DNA of 64,000 bases from Elusimicrobiota bacterium (GCA_016234805.1 JACRNU010000069.1:62001-126000), one strand, 5' to 3'; counted from the stretch's first letter, positions 19,193 to 27,750 are shown. Made by a program: numbers and translations. Notes: a model not told the origin generated them from the letters alone.

Positions 19193-21001
19193 CTATCGCT
19201 TGACGGGCGTTTTCCGCTCGCCGGAGGGGGCCTGGCGGCGGCGCTCGGCCTGCAGGAAGTCCCTCATGCCCTCGAGCACGGCCGAGGCCATGCTCCGCTG
19301 GAAAGCCGGCCGTCGGAGCATCTCCTCCTGCTCCGGGTAGGTCATGTAGGCGCCCTCCACGAGCACCGAGGGCATCTCCGAGATCCTGGCCATGAACAGG
19401 TCCCCGAAGCGGAGCCTCTCGTCCGCCAGCTTGATGGAGCGCTGGAAGGAGCGGTGGATGCGCCTGGCCAGGTCCATGCTGTGCGGGTGGTAGTAGAAGA
19501 CCGAATAGCCGTGCGGGTAGATGAAGGGGTTGGCGCCCTCGTTGAGGTTGTTGTTGTGGATGCTGACGAAGAGGTCCGGCTGCTCGGACCGGGCGATCCG
19601 CGCCCGCTCCGCGAGCGAGGCATCCGCGCCTGACCCGCGGGTCAGGCGCACGGAAGCGCCCTCGCTCTTGAGCATCCGCTCGAGCTGCCTGGTGATGGCG
19701 GAATTGGCCTCCTCTTCGAGCAAGCCGGTCGGGCCGACGGCGCCTGGCGAAGACGGGCCGTGGCCGGGATCGAGCACCACGGACCGGCCGACGAAGACCG
19801 ATCCGTAGGCCGCCAGCCTCGGCGGGTGCCTCAACTCGATCTTGAGGGCCCCGTCGTCCCAGGACACGCCGTAGCCCCAGAGCCTTCCCGCGTCCTTGAG
19901 GGAGACCGTGACCTCCACGGCCCCGGAGCCTGGAACCCTCCAGCTCACCTCGCGCACCAGGGTCTCCGAGGAATCGTACACGACCCAGTCCGTGTCCGCC
20001 GAGGCGTAGAACAGCCGGACCGTCAGGCTGTCGAGGTCCTTGCCCGGCTCCACGATGAAGGGGATCTTGTCCGTCAACTCCAGGCGCACATGGCTCGAGC
20101 CCGCGCCGGCCTCGGTCCGCACGGACCTGAGCCTCGCGTGAGGAGGAGGGGTGCCGGGAGGCAGGACTTCGAGTTTCTCAGCCTCCACCCACCCGTCGAA
20201 GCCAGGCGCCAGGGAGAGCCTGGCCTGGCGGCCGGCGCGGCCGGCCAGGAGGAACCGCGTGCCTGCCGGCGGGAACATGATATAGCCGGCTCCGGGGCCG
20301 CTGCGGACGCTGACAGCCTCCTCGGACTTCACCGACACCACGGACGGGCCGGCGAGCACCGCGACCTTGCCCGGAGAGAGGGCTGATGTCTTGCGTCCCC
20401 GGTCCTCGGAGAGCTGGAACCGGACCGGACCCAGGACAGGGAAGTCCTCGGCCGCGACCTGCGCCGCGCCCTGGTAGAAGCCGGGGCTGGTCTCGGCCAT
20501 GGGAAACTTGCGCTTGCCGCCCGCGGTCCGGAACTCGGCCGCGTACCCGGACGTGCCGCGGAACTGGGGGAGGAGCCAGTCCCCTGGCGTGAGCTCGAGG
20601 TCCGAGGACGGCTCAGCCGAGGGCTCGTCGATGAACGGAGGGCCGGCGGGGAGAGGCTCAGGCCTGGCCGCGACCGCGACCGCGCGGGTGAGGGTCTTGG
20701 TCCCAGCCGCGAGCTCGAGCTGGCATTCGAGGGCGAAGGTCCCGGTGCTGACCGGCACGTAGGCCAGGAAGCCTCCGGTGCGGTAGGGCTTGACCGGCTT
20801 GCCGTTGATGGAGAACCGCGCCTTGGGGGAGCTCACCTCGCCCATGACATACACGGCGGTGAGGGTCGGGAGGGTCGCGCCCTCCTGCGGGAACCGCACG
20901 ATGATGGGTTCCACCGGCTGGGCCGCTCGCGCGAAGCAGGCAGCCCACAGGACGATCGCCGGTATCGCCATGGTCTTCGCCGAGCACCCCTGCTTGGTCA
21001 T
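19193..21001 (-). CDS. N-acetylmuramoyl-L-alanine amidase (Amidase_3), first paralogue
   Basis: A 602-residue periplasmic amidase that would cut the bond between MurNAc and the peptide stem. Start 21001 gives a signal peptide with a charged n-region (MTKQGCSAKTMAIPAIVLW); ATG 20971 is possible. A longer open frame upstream to 22039 is only the shadow of the GAF gene. The N-terminal 400 residues include an Ig-like beta domain (AVYVMGEVSSPKARFSINGK), an SH3-like stretch (GFDGWVEAEKLEVLP) and an AMIN-like region (HVRLELTDKIPFIVEPGKDL). The Amidase_3 zinc site follows: His414 in VVLDPGHGPSSPGA, Glu in LLEEEANS, His in VSIHNNN and the catalytic Glu in VLVEGAYM. Its paralogue at 22910-24832 has the same architecture. 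Function is secure. Confidence 0.92.
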   Translation of the reverse strand: MTKQGCSAKTMAIPAIVLWAACFARAAQPVEPIIVRFPQEGATLPTLTAVYVMGEVSSPKARFSINGKPVKPYRTGGFLAYVPVSTGTFALECQLELAAGTKTLTRAVAVAARPEPLPAGPPFIDEPSAEPSSDLELTPGDWLLPQFRGTSGYAAEFRTAGGKRKFPMAETSPGFYQGAAQVAAEDFPVLGPVRFQLSEDRGRKTSALSPGKVAVLAGPSVVSVKSEEAVSVRSGPGAGYIMFPPAGTRFLLAGRAGRQARLSLAPGFDGWVEAEKLEVLPPGTPPPHARLRSVRTEAGAGSSHVRLELTDKIPFIVEPGKDLDSLTVRLFYASADTDWVVYDSSETLVREVSWRVPGSGAVEVTVSLKDAGRLWGYGVSWDDGALKIELRHPPRLAAYGSVFVGRSVVLDPGHGPSSPGAVGPTGLLEEEANSAITRQLERMLKSEGASVRLTRGSGADASLAERARIARSEQPDLFVSIHNNNLNEGANPFIYPHGYSVFYYHPHSMDLARRIHRSFQRSIKLADERLRFGDLFMARISEMPSVLVEGAYMTYPEQEEMLRRPAFQRSMASAVLEGMRDFLQAERRRQAPSGERKTPVKR

Positions 21002-21010
21002 TCGGAAGGG

Positions 21011-21018
21011 ATTATAAT
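21011..21018. promoter_or_regulatory. Bidirectional TATAAT between the amidase and GAF genes
   Basis: The palindromic ATTATAAT gives a perfect TATAAT on both strands, in a 54-base divergent gap and in an AT-rich patch unlike its surroundings. On the minus strand it is about 9 bases from the amidase start; on the plus strand 37 bases from the GAF start. I find no good -35 on either strand. Confidence 0.4.
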
Positions 21019-21055
21019 TGTTTGGCCCTGGCAAGAAAAAGTAGAATCGCATGGA

Positions 21056-21937
21056 ATGAAGACGCCTCTGAGCGGCGGCTACCTGGGAGCCTTCTACGAC
21101 ATCCTGGAGTTCCTCTCCCAGGTCCGCGAGACCGATGAGGAGAGGGTCTGGAGCAGGGTCCTCGAGAAGCTCTCCGTGGCCCTCGACGCCGAAGCCGCCA
21201 CCTATTTCCTGTACATGCCCCGCGAGCGCAAGCTCATCGCGCGCTACTCGCTGGGCGTGTCCGCGGACAAGCTGGCCGGGTTCCCCATCCCCATGGGCGA
21301 GGGCGTGTGCGGGTGGGTGGCCAAGCACCACGAGGACATCATCATCGAGGACGCCTACAAGGACGCCCGGTTCCTGAGCAAGGCCGACGAGATCACGGGC
21401 TTCACCACGCGCAACATCCTCGCCCTGCCCCTCATGGACCGCCTCGACCTCACCGGGGTCGTGGAGCTCCTCAACAAGAGGGGAGGCTGCTTCACGGCCG
21501 AGGACATGCGCTTCGCCGACTCCGTCTGCCGGCTGTGCGTGGTGACCCTGCGGTCCCTGCGCTTCGAGGCCATGGTGGGCAAGGTCTCCTCGTACCATTC
21601 GAGCGTGCTGCAGAACCTCGGGGGAGGCTTCCTCGCCGTGGACCTCCAGGGCCGGACCGTGCTCATCAACCCCGCGGCCAAGAAGCTCCTGTCGCTCAGC
21701 CCCGACCTGCCGCTCAACCTGCCGGCCGCCCAGGTCCTCCAGCACGTCCCGGAGATGGCCGACATCCTGATGAAGACCGTGTCCACCCGCCACACGGTCA
21801 AGCGCCAGGAACTGCGGTGGAGGCACGACGGCGCGGAGCACATCCTGGGCTACAGCACCCTCCTGCTCCAGGACCCGGACGGCAACACCTCCGGCGCGGG
21901 CATCACCTTCCAGGACATCACCCAGTTCAAGGCCTGA
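21056..21937 (+). CDS. GAF-PAS sensory protein without output domain
   Basis: A 293-residue cytoplasmic protein. Residues about 15-170 are a GAF domain (ATYFLYMPRERKLIARYSLG, MGEGVCGWVAKHHEDIIIED, NILALPLMDRLDLTGVVELL). Residues about 185-290 are a PAS domain (LQNLGGGFLAVDLQGRTVLI, then HILGYSTLLLQDPDGNTSGA). There is no kinase, cyclase, HTH or other output, so it must act by binding a partner. It heads a plus-strand run with the alpha/beta hydrolase (4 bases away), the second amidase and AmpG, hinting that the sensed cue concerns wall turnover. The ATG at 21051 runs straight into a stop, so 21056 is the start. Domain calls are good; the ligand is unknown. Confidence 0.83.
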   Translation: MKTPLSGGYLGAFYDILEFLSQVRETDEERVWSRVLEKLSVALDAEAATYFLYMPRERKLIARYSLGVSADKLAGFPIPMGEGVCGWVAKHHEDIIIEDAYKDARFLSKADEITGFTTRNILALPLMDRLDLTGVVELLNKRGGCFTAEDMRFADSVCRLCVVTLRSLRFEAMVGKVSSYHSSVLQNLGGGFLAVDLQGRTVLINPAAKKLLSLSPDLPLNLPAAQVLQHVPEMADILMKTVSTRHTVKRQELRWRHDGAEHILGYSTLLLQDPDGNTSGAGITFQDITQFKA

Positions 21938-21941
21938 CGTG

Positions 21942-22913
21942 ATGTCCCCGGCCCACCAGAACATCCTCCACCAAGCCTTCTGGGCCGCCGGGTTCGCGGT
22001 CCTCTTCTGGCTCGGCCTGCGCTGGTTCGAGAGGGCCAACCTCTACCACGCCTCCTCCTCCCTGGACACGGACCCCGCGAGCGTGGGCCTGGCCTTCGAA
22101 GAGGTCCTGGCCAGGACCGAGGACGGAGAATCCCTCCACGGCTGGTTCGTGGACAACGGCCCCGCGAGCCCCGTGATGGTCGTGTCCCACGGCAACGGCG
22201 GGAACATCTCCGTGCGCCTCGACAAGCTCCTCATCTTCCGGGGGGCGGGCGCGTCCGTCCTGCTCTACGACTACCGCGGCTACGGCCTAAGCACCGGCAG
22301 GCCGAGCGAGGAGGGCACCTACCGGGACGCGGACGCGGTCTACGAGTGGCTGACCGCGCGGGGCGTGGCCCCGGGAAGGATCGTCTTCTACGGAGAGTCG
22401 CTCGGAGGCGCGGTGGCCCTGGAATCCAGCCTGCGCCGCCCCTGCGCGGGCCTCGTGCTCGACAGCGCCTTCACCTCGACCGTGGCGATGGGCAAGCGCC
22501 TGTTCCCCATGCTGCCGGTGGGCTGGATCGTCCGCTACCGCTACGACAACCTCTCCAAGATCCCACGGGTCCGGGTCCCGATCCTCGTCCTGCACAGCCC
22601 AAATGACGACATCGTGCCCTTCGACATGGGCAGGACCCTATTCCATGCCGCGCCGGAGCCCAAGACCTTCTTCGAGATGAAAGGAGACCACAATGACGGC
22701 TTCCTCGAGACCGGGCCTGCCTACGGTGAGGCCATACGCTCTTTCCTGAGGTCCCTGGGCAGGACCACAAGCCCTGCCGGGGCTGTCCGGCCTCTGGCCG
22801 GGCCGCTTCCCAATGTCTCCGGAGGCGGCACGCCCGCGCCAGAGACGTCGGGCGCGGTCAGCCGGCGTCCTTGGAGCTCCGCGGAAAGGACTGCCAGGAA
22901 GGCCCGCCCATGA
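21942..22913 (+). CDS. Membrane-anchored alpha/beta hydrolase, ABHD13/BEM46-like
   Basis: A 323-residue protein with an N-terminal membrane helix (AGFAVLFWLGLRWF) and an alpha/beta-hydrolase domain. The oxyanion region is VVSHGNGGN, the nucleophile elbow is GESLGG (Ser), the acid lies in LHSPNDDIVPF and the His in GDHNDGF. This architecture is typical of the ABHD13/BEM46/YfhR group, serine hydrolases with mostly unknown lipid or peptide substrates. A 60-residue Pro/Arg-rich tail extends beyond the fold. GTG at 21939 directly precedes the ATG and could also start translation. It lies 4 bases after the GAF-PAS gene and its stop overlaps the amidase start as ATGA. Enzyme class is secure; substrate unknown. 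Confidence 0.85.
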   Translation: MSPAHQNILHQAFWAAGFAVLFWLGLRWFERANLYHASSSLDTDPASVGLAFEEVLARTEDGESLHGWFVDNGPASPVMVVSHGNGGNISVRLDKLLIFRGAGASVLLYDYRGYGLSTGRPSEEGTYRDADAVYEWLTARGVAPGRIVFYGESLGGAVALESSLRRPCAGLVLDSAFTSTVAMGKRLFPMLPVGWIVRYRYDNLSKIPRVRVPILVLHSPNDDIVPFDMGRTLFHAAPEPKTFFEMKGDHNDGFLETGPAYGEAIRSFLRSLGRTTSPAGAVRPLAGPLPNVSGGGTPAPETSGAVSRRPWSSAERTARKARP

Positions 22914-24832
22914 GCAACAGCCTCCTCCTCATCCTCCTCTTCCTCCTCGTCCCGGTCCTCCACGCCGCGGACGCAGGCGCCGAAACCGAGGTCTCGTCCC
23001 ATTCCCATCTCTCACAGGAAGGGACAGCCCCGGAGATCCGCATCGCCTACCCCTGGCCCAATGAAGCAGTGGGGAGCGTGAGGAGCGTGTTCGTCTACGG
23101 CAGCGTGAGCCCCTCCTCCGGGACCCTCACGGTCAACGGCTCGAGCGCGGCCCTCACCGGGCTGGGCCAGTTCCTGCAGGTCATCCCCGTTGAGCCCGGG
23201 ACCTTCACCATCCGGGCCGAGTTCCTGTCCGGCTCCGAGGTGGTCGCGGCCACGCGCGCCATCGTCGTGTCTCCGCCCCCGGGGCCGCCGCCCCCGGGCA
23301 AGGCCGCGGTCATGCCGCTGGAGCCGAAGGCCGACCTCCTCCTCAAGTCCGGAGATTGGGTCCGGGTCGCGGCCTGGGCGCAGCCCGGCGGCGCCATGGC
23401 CTTCAGGATCAAGGGCGTGGTCGAGGATGCGCCCATGGCTGAGACCGCTGGGCCCGACCCAGGGGTCTACTTCGCCGAGTACCTCAAGGACCCGGTCAGG
23501 ACCGGGGGCTACTATGTCGGCGCCTATCAGCTCAAGGGAACGGACCGGGCGAAGGACAGGGAGATCGAGTTCTCCTTCAAGCACCCCGCTTTCGGGAAAG
23601 CCAAAGCCGCGAGCCCGGGCCGGCTCACGGCCGACCCGGGGTTCTGGCGCGTGGGGCAGGTATCGGCCAGACTCGCGGGAACGCGCTCCGGGTCCGACGC
23701 GGGCCAGCTCTATTTCTTCCAGCAGGGCACGAGGTTCCTCATCGACGGCAAGGCAGGGGAACGCTGGCGCATCCGCCTCTCCGGGACCGAGGAGGCCTGG
23801 ATCGACGAGAAGAACGTGGAGCTCAGGCCCGAGGGCACGCCGCCGCCCTCGGCCAAGCTCGAGACCATCGTGGTGCGCTCCTCGGACTCCCACGCGGACG
23901 TGGAGTTCACGGTGGGCGCGCCGGTGCCTGCCGTGGTCTCCCAGGAGGACGGGGTCGTGAAGGTCTCGTTCTACGACACCCGGGAACACGTCAACTGGAT
24001 CGTCTACGACGACAACGACTCCTTCGTGCGCGAGGTCCGATGGAGGCAGGAGAACTCGGACAAGGCTTCGGCCTTCATCCACCTCAGGGAGGGCGAGCGG
24101 CTCTGGGGCTACTCCCTGCGCCGGACCGGCGAGCGCTATGTCCTGACCCTGCGCCGCGCCCCACGCGCGGGCCGCCGCAGCCTCTTCGAAGGCCTCACCG
24201 TGGTCCTTGATCCCGGCCACTCCGGGCCCGACCTCGTGGGCATCGGCCCGCTCTCGACCCGCGAGCAGGACGCCAACCTCAGCCTCGCCCGGCGCGTCCG
24301 GGACCGGCTCCTCTCCGAGAAGGCTTCCGTGGTCCTCACCCGCGAGACGGCGTCCGAGGTCGTGCCCCTGACCCGCAGGACCGAGATCGCGGTCGAGAAC
24401 AAGGCCGATATCTTCCTGAGCCTGCACTTCAACGCCTTCCCGCCGGGCATCGACCCGCTCGCCGAGCCCAGGGGCTTCTCCATGTTCCACCACCAGCCCC
24501 AGAGCGTCGAGCTCTCCCGGGAGCTGCAGCTCTCCTACCGCGACCGCATCCCCCTGGCGAGCAACGGCATGCGCTTCGCGGACTTCCACGTCATCCGCAT
24601 GACCGAGATGCCCTCGGTCCTCCTCGAATCAGCCTTCATCATGCTCCCGGAGCAGGAAGCCCTCATCCTGGACCCCAAGTTCCAGGACAAGCTCAGCCAC
24701 GCCATCGTGGAAGCCCTCTGGCGCTTCCTGCGCAAGAACCTGCGCGAGCCGATGAAGGTCGCGCCAGCGGTCCCGCAAGGCCCCCGTCCAAAGCCCGGGC
24801 AGGCAGCGGGACCGGGAACCCTAAAGCGATAG
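22910..24832 (+). CDS. N-acetylmuramoyl-L-alanine amidase (Amidase_3), second paralogue
   Basis: A 640-residue periplasmic amidase with the same layout as the one at 19193-21001: signal peptide (MSNSLLLILLFLLVPVLHA), an Ig-like domain (VRSVFVYGSVSPSSGTLTVN), a Pro-rich linker (SPPPGPPPPGKA), an SH3-like region (TEEAWIDEKNVELRPEG), an AMIN-like region and the catalytic domain. Zinc and catalytic residues are His437 in VVLDPGHSGPD, Glu in STREQDANLS, His in LSLHFNA and Glu in VLLESAFI. The TPPPxAxL motif before the AMIN-like part is shared by both paralogues. The start at 22910 overlaps the hydrolase stop by 4 bases; a longer reading from 22871 lacks a signal peptide. It probably acts during division or wall turnover, feeding muropeptides to AmpG. 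Confidence 0.92.
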   Translation: MSNSLLLILLFLLVPVLHAADAGAETEVSSHSHLSQEGTAPEIRIAYPWPNEAVGSVRSVFVYGSVSPSSGTLTVNGSSAALTGLGQFLQVIPVEPGTFTIRAEFLSGSEVVAATRAIVVSPPPGPPPPGKAAVMPLEPKADLLLKSGDWVRVAAWAQPGGAMAFRIKGVVEDAPMAETAGPDPGVYFAEYLKDPVRTGGYYVGAYQLKGTDRAKDREIEFSFKHPAFGKAKAASPGRLTADPGFWRVGQVSARLAGTRSGSDAGQLYFFQQGTRFLIDGKAGERWRIRLSGTEEAWIDEKNVELRPEGTPPPSAKLETIVVRSSDSHADVEFTVGAPVPAVVSQEDGVVKVSFYDTREHVNWIVYDDNDSFVREVRWRQENSDKASAFIHLREGERLWGYSLRRTGERYVLTLRRAPRAGRRSLFEGLTVVLDPGHSGPDLVGIGPLSTREQDANLSLARRVRDRLLSEKASVVLTRETASEVVPLTRRTEIAVENKADIFLSLHFNAFPPGIDPLAEPRGFSMFHHQPQSVELSRELQLSYRDRIPLASNGMRFADFHVIRMTEMPSVLLESAFIMLPEQEALILDPKFQDKLSHAIVEALWRFLRKNLREPMKVAPAVPQGPRPKPGQAAGPGTLKR

Positions 24833-24845
24833 AATAGCCCTTCCA

Positions 24846-26135
24846 ATGGGATCCCGACAGCCCCCGACCTGGCTCCAGGTCTTCACCCAGCGCAAGATGG
24901 CCGGGCTCCTGGCCCTGGGCTTCTCCTCGGGCATGCCCCTGCTGCTGACCAGCAAGACCCTGCAGGCCTGGATGACGGTCGAGGGCGTGGACCTCAAGAC
25001 CATCGGCCTCTTCAGCCTCGTGGGCCTGCCCTACTCCCTCAAGTTCCTCTGGTCGCCCATCATCGACCGCTACGCCCCTCCCTTCCTCGGCCGCAGGCGC
25101 GGCTGGATCGTCCTGGCGCAGGCGGGCCTGGCCATAGCCATCTTCCTCATGTCCCTGGTCAGTCCCACGCGCGGCATCGAGCGGTTGGCCGCCTTCGCCA
25201 TCCTCGTGGCCTTCCTGAGCGCGAGCCAGGACATCGCGGTGGATGCCTACCGCGCCGACGTGCTCGAGCCGGCCGAAATGGGCGCTGGGGCAGCCCTCTA
25301 CGTCCTGGGCTACCGCGTGGCCATGCTGGCAGCCGGTTCCGCGGCCCTCATCCTGGCCGACCACCTGCCCTGGGCCTGGGTCTACAGGCTTTCCGCCGCC
25401 GCCATGCTCTGCGTCACGGCCGCCAGCTTCCTCTCCCCCGAGCCCGCCTACCGCGAGCGTCCTCCCGAGACCCTCTCCGCGGCCGTAGTCGAGCCGTTCG
25501 TGGATTTCTTCAAGAGGTCCGGCTGGCAGGGCGCCGCGATCCTGGGCTTCATCGTCATCTACAAGTTCGGGGACTACCTCATCGGCAACATGACGACCCC
25601 GTTCCTCCTCAAGACCGGCTTCACCCAGACCGACGTGGGCGCCATCCAGGGCGGGATCGGGCTCTTCGCCACCATCGTGGGCGCCCTGGCCGGCGGAGCC
25701 ATGGTCAGCAGGCTGGGCATCAACCGCTCCCTATGGGTCTTCGGCGCGCTCCAGGCCGTGAGCAACCTCGGCTACTACGTCCTCTCGGTCCACCCCGGCT
25801 ACTGGCTGATGGTAGGGGCCATCATCATCGAGAACTTCTGCGGAGGCCTGGTCACGGCCGGGTTCGTGGCGTTCATGATGTGCCTGTGCAGCCCTAGATA
25901 CTCCGCGGTCCAGTACGCCCTGCTGACCAGCCTCATGGCCTTGAGCCGCGACATCCTCGTGTCCCCGGCCGGGGTCATCGCGAAAGGCACGGGCTGGCCG
26001 CTCTTCTTCCTCATCACCATCGCGGCGGCCGTGCCGGGCATGGCTCTCCTGCCCGTGTTCGCTCCCTGGAACAAGCCCCTGCCCTTGGGCGCGGCCCAGC
26101 ACGAGGGCGCGGAAAAGGCCGAGGTCGCGGCCTGA
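24846..26135 (+). CDS. ampG: AmpG-like muropeptide MFS permease
   Basis: A 429-residue major-facilitator protein of about 12 membrane helices. The N-terminus (FSSGMPLLLTSKTLQAWMT) and the motif FLWSPIIDRYAPPFLGRRRG match AmpG, the inner-membrane importer of GlcNAc-anhydroMurNAc peptides for wall recycling. SQDIAVDAYRADVL is another AmpG hallmark. It lies 13 bases after the second amidase, as expected if amidase and permease cooperate in peptidoglycan turnover. The C-terminal 20 residues are charged and Ala-rich. AmpG is the best family match; related acetyl-CoA transporters share the fold but are less likely here. Confidence 0.88.
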   Translation: MGSRQPPTWLQVFTQRKMAGLLALGFSSGMPLLLTSKTLQAWMTVEGVDLKTIGLFSLVGLPYSLKFLWSPIIDRYAPPFLGRRRGWIVLAQAGLAIAIFLMSLVSPTRGIERLAAFAILVAFLSASQDIAVDAYRADVLEPAEMGAGAALYVLGYRVAMLAAGSAALILADHLPWAWVYRLSAAAMLCVTAASFLSPEPAYRERPPETLSAAVVEPFVDFFKRSGWQGAAILGFIVIYKFGDYLIGNMTTPFLLKTGFTQTDVGAIQGGIGLFATIVGALAGGAMVSRLGINRSLWVFGALQAVSNLGYYVLSVHPGYWLMVGAIIIENFCGGLVTAGFVAFMMCLCSPRYSAVQYALLTSLMALSRDILVSPAGVIAKGTGWPLFFLITIAAAVPGMALLPVFAPWNKPLPLGAAQHEGAEKAEVAA

Positions 26136-26237
26136 GCCTGGGCAAGCCTGAATTCTTCAGTCGGCCTCCAAGAAACGGTCATCGGTTGTCCTGCATGAGA
26201 CAGGGCGCTGCCTGGCTCAGCTCAGCCTTCCACGAGG

Positions 26238-26310
26238 ATGCGTGATCGCGTTTCCGTGCATTTCACCTTCGCTGGCGAAGGAGAAATTCATGAAAACGCA
26301 ATTCCCGCAT
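26238..26310. repeat. 73-base imperfect inverted repeat between convergent genes
   Basis: Left arm 26238-26264 and right arm 26283-26310 pair imperfectly (both begin ATGCG and end ATTTC when read 5'-3' on their own strands). The apex has a perfect 7-base stem, CCTTCGC/GCGAAGG (26266-26281). It lies in the 284-base gap between ampG and the metallo-hydrolase, which face each other; the gap is AT-richer than the genes and I see nothing else in it. It could be a bidirectional terminator or a remnant of a small mobile element. Confidence 0.45.
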
Positions 26311-26419
26311 TCCCGGAATACCTGTCCGCGCAAAACCCGCAATCGCCCAAGCGAATCATGCGGGCCTGACTCATCCGAATGCTTTCGCCGGAGGAGCGTG
26401 GTCTACTGAAGATTTCGGG

Positions 26420-27496
26420 CTAGCGGCCCGGGAAAGAAACGCCGCCCGCACTAGCGACCGCGACCGGGCGCTCAGGTTCCGCTCTGCGGGCGAACTCGCC
26501 GGTGCCGTCCCGGTCGGTCCGGTGGGCCTGTGCGCCCACGGAGGCCAGCCGCGTCAGGGCCGCCGGAGTCGGGTGTCCATAGGAGTTCTTCCCCACCTCG
26601 ATGAACGCGAGCTTCGGCCGCACCTTGTCCAGGAAGGCCGCGGTCGAGGACTGGGCACTGCCGTGGTGCCCCACCTTCAGGACATCCGACCGGAGCTCGT
26701 CGCCGTAGCGGGCGACCAATTCCGCTTCCGCGCGGCTCTGGATGTCTCCGGTGAACAGGAGCGAAGTCCCTCCATAGGACATCTTGAGCACGATGGAACA
26801 GTCATTGATGTCCTTTCCCCCGCTCGATGAGAGGGAAGGCTCGGGACAGCTGTTAAGGACCTTGACCCCGACACCCGGGGCCCAATCCAGTGAATCGTCC
26901 GCGGCGGGATGCTCGGTCGCGCAGTCCGGCTCCTCCGCGGCCTTGCGCCGGACCGCGTCGTCGCCGGTGGCCCCGCTGTTGTCGATGCCCGTGTCATAGA
27001 ACTTCCCGACCTGGAGGTTGTCGAAGACCCAGCCGAGGCCGCCGTAGTGGTCGGCGTGGGGATGAGTCAGCACCACATGGTCGATCCTGGTCACCCCGCG
27101 GCTGGCCAGGAACTCCGCGATCGGAGGAGCCGCGTTCCCGGAGCCGCTGGCCCGGCCCGCAGGGCCGGCGTCGATCAGCGCGTTCTTCCCATTCGGGAGT
27201 TCGATGTACTCAGCGTCGCCCTGGCCCACGTTCACGAAGAACACGCTCATGCTTCCGGAAGCCGAAGCCTCGGGTCCAGGAACGGATATCTCGACTCCGC
27301 CCGGCCTGGAGATCACCATGCCCCTGTTGTCCGGGCCGAGGAAGGATCGGATGGTCAGTCCGGCCAGGTGGTCCTGGCTCGCGAGAGACTCGATGGTCTC
27401 GGAGGCTGAGACCGCGGAAGGAGACCATGCCAGGATGAAGAGAACCAGCCCTTCGATGATGCGGCGAACCACTCGGCCCGGCACACCGTATCGCAT
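26420..27496 (-). CDS. Secreted ComEC/Rec2-like metallo-beta-lactamase-fold hydrolase
   Basis: A 358-residue protein. The start at 27496 follows a GGGGGAAGG ribosome site and gives a signal peptide (MRYGVPGRVVRRIIEGLVLF onwards, ending AVSA). The domain from about residue 85 has FVNVGQGDAEYIELPNGKNA, the metal motif LTHPHADHYGG, then LLFTGDIQS and LKVGHHGSA, the layout of the stand-alone ComEC C-terminal nuclease-like domain. In ComEC this domain is thought to degrade one strand of incoming DNA. Here it is separate from any membrane channel and exported, so it may be a periplasmic or extracellular nuclease or phosphodiesterase. Codon use is less GC-biased than neighbours, and it stands alone with 254 bases upstream. 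Metal motif firm; substrate inferred. Confidence 0.85.
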   Translation of the reverse strand: MRYGVPGRVVRRIIEGLVLFILAWSPSAVSASETIESLASQDHLAGLTIRSFLGPDNRGMVISRPGGVEISVPGPEASASGSMSVFFVNVGQGDAEYIELPNGKNALIDAGPAGRASGSGNAAPPIAEFLASRGVTRIDHVVLTHPHADHYGGLGWVFDNLQVGKFYDTGIDNSGATGDDAVRRKAAEEPDCATEHPAADDSLDWAPGVGVKVLNSCPEPSLSSSGGKDINDCSIVLKMSYGGTSLLFTGDIQSRAEAELVARYGDELRSDVLKVGHHGSAQSSTAAFLDKVRPKLAFIEVGKNSYGHPTPAALTRLASVGAQAHRTDRDGTGEFARRAEPERPVAVASAGGVSFPGR

Positions 27497-27656
27497 ATCC
27501 GCCTTCCCCCTTGACTGCAAATAAAGAGGGGAAGAGGCGGACGGTGCCGCATCTTCCCCTGGTGACTCCGGATTCCGGTCCGGAGGTGGATGCTCCCCGA
27601 CCAATCTCAGGGATTACAAGGTCGCTGGAGTATATACCCGAAAGTCCTAGTCTGCC

Positions 27657-27674
27657 ATAGGTCTTTAGACCTAT
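27657..27674. promoter_or_regulatory. Palindrome ATAGGTC-TTTA-GACCTAT upstream of barrel operon
   Basis: A perfect 7-base inverted repeat with a 4-base spacer in the divergent region between the metallo-hydrolase (start 27496) and the barrel gene (start 27751). It could be a regulator binding site or an RNA hairpin in a leader. The surrounding 254 bases are AT-rich and show no other clear signal. Confidence 0.4.
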
Positions 27675-27750
27675 ATGTAACAATGGTGTTCCTCAGCGTA
27701 ACCATGCCGTGAATTGAAATCCCATCTGATTGGGGTTAGGCTAGTGATTG

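Noticed and set aside
21002-22039. N-terminal extension of the first amidase
   Set aside because: It is antisense to the GAF-PAS gene and lacks a signal peptide; the start at 21001 gives one.
27714-27742. Sigma70 promoter TTGAAA-17-TAGGCT before the barrel gene
   Set aside because: The -10 matches only three of six positions and transcription would begin beyond the start codon.
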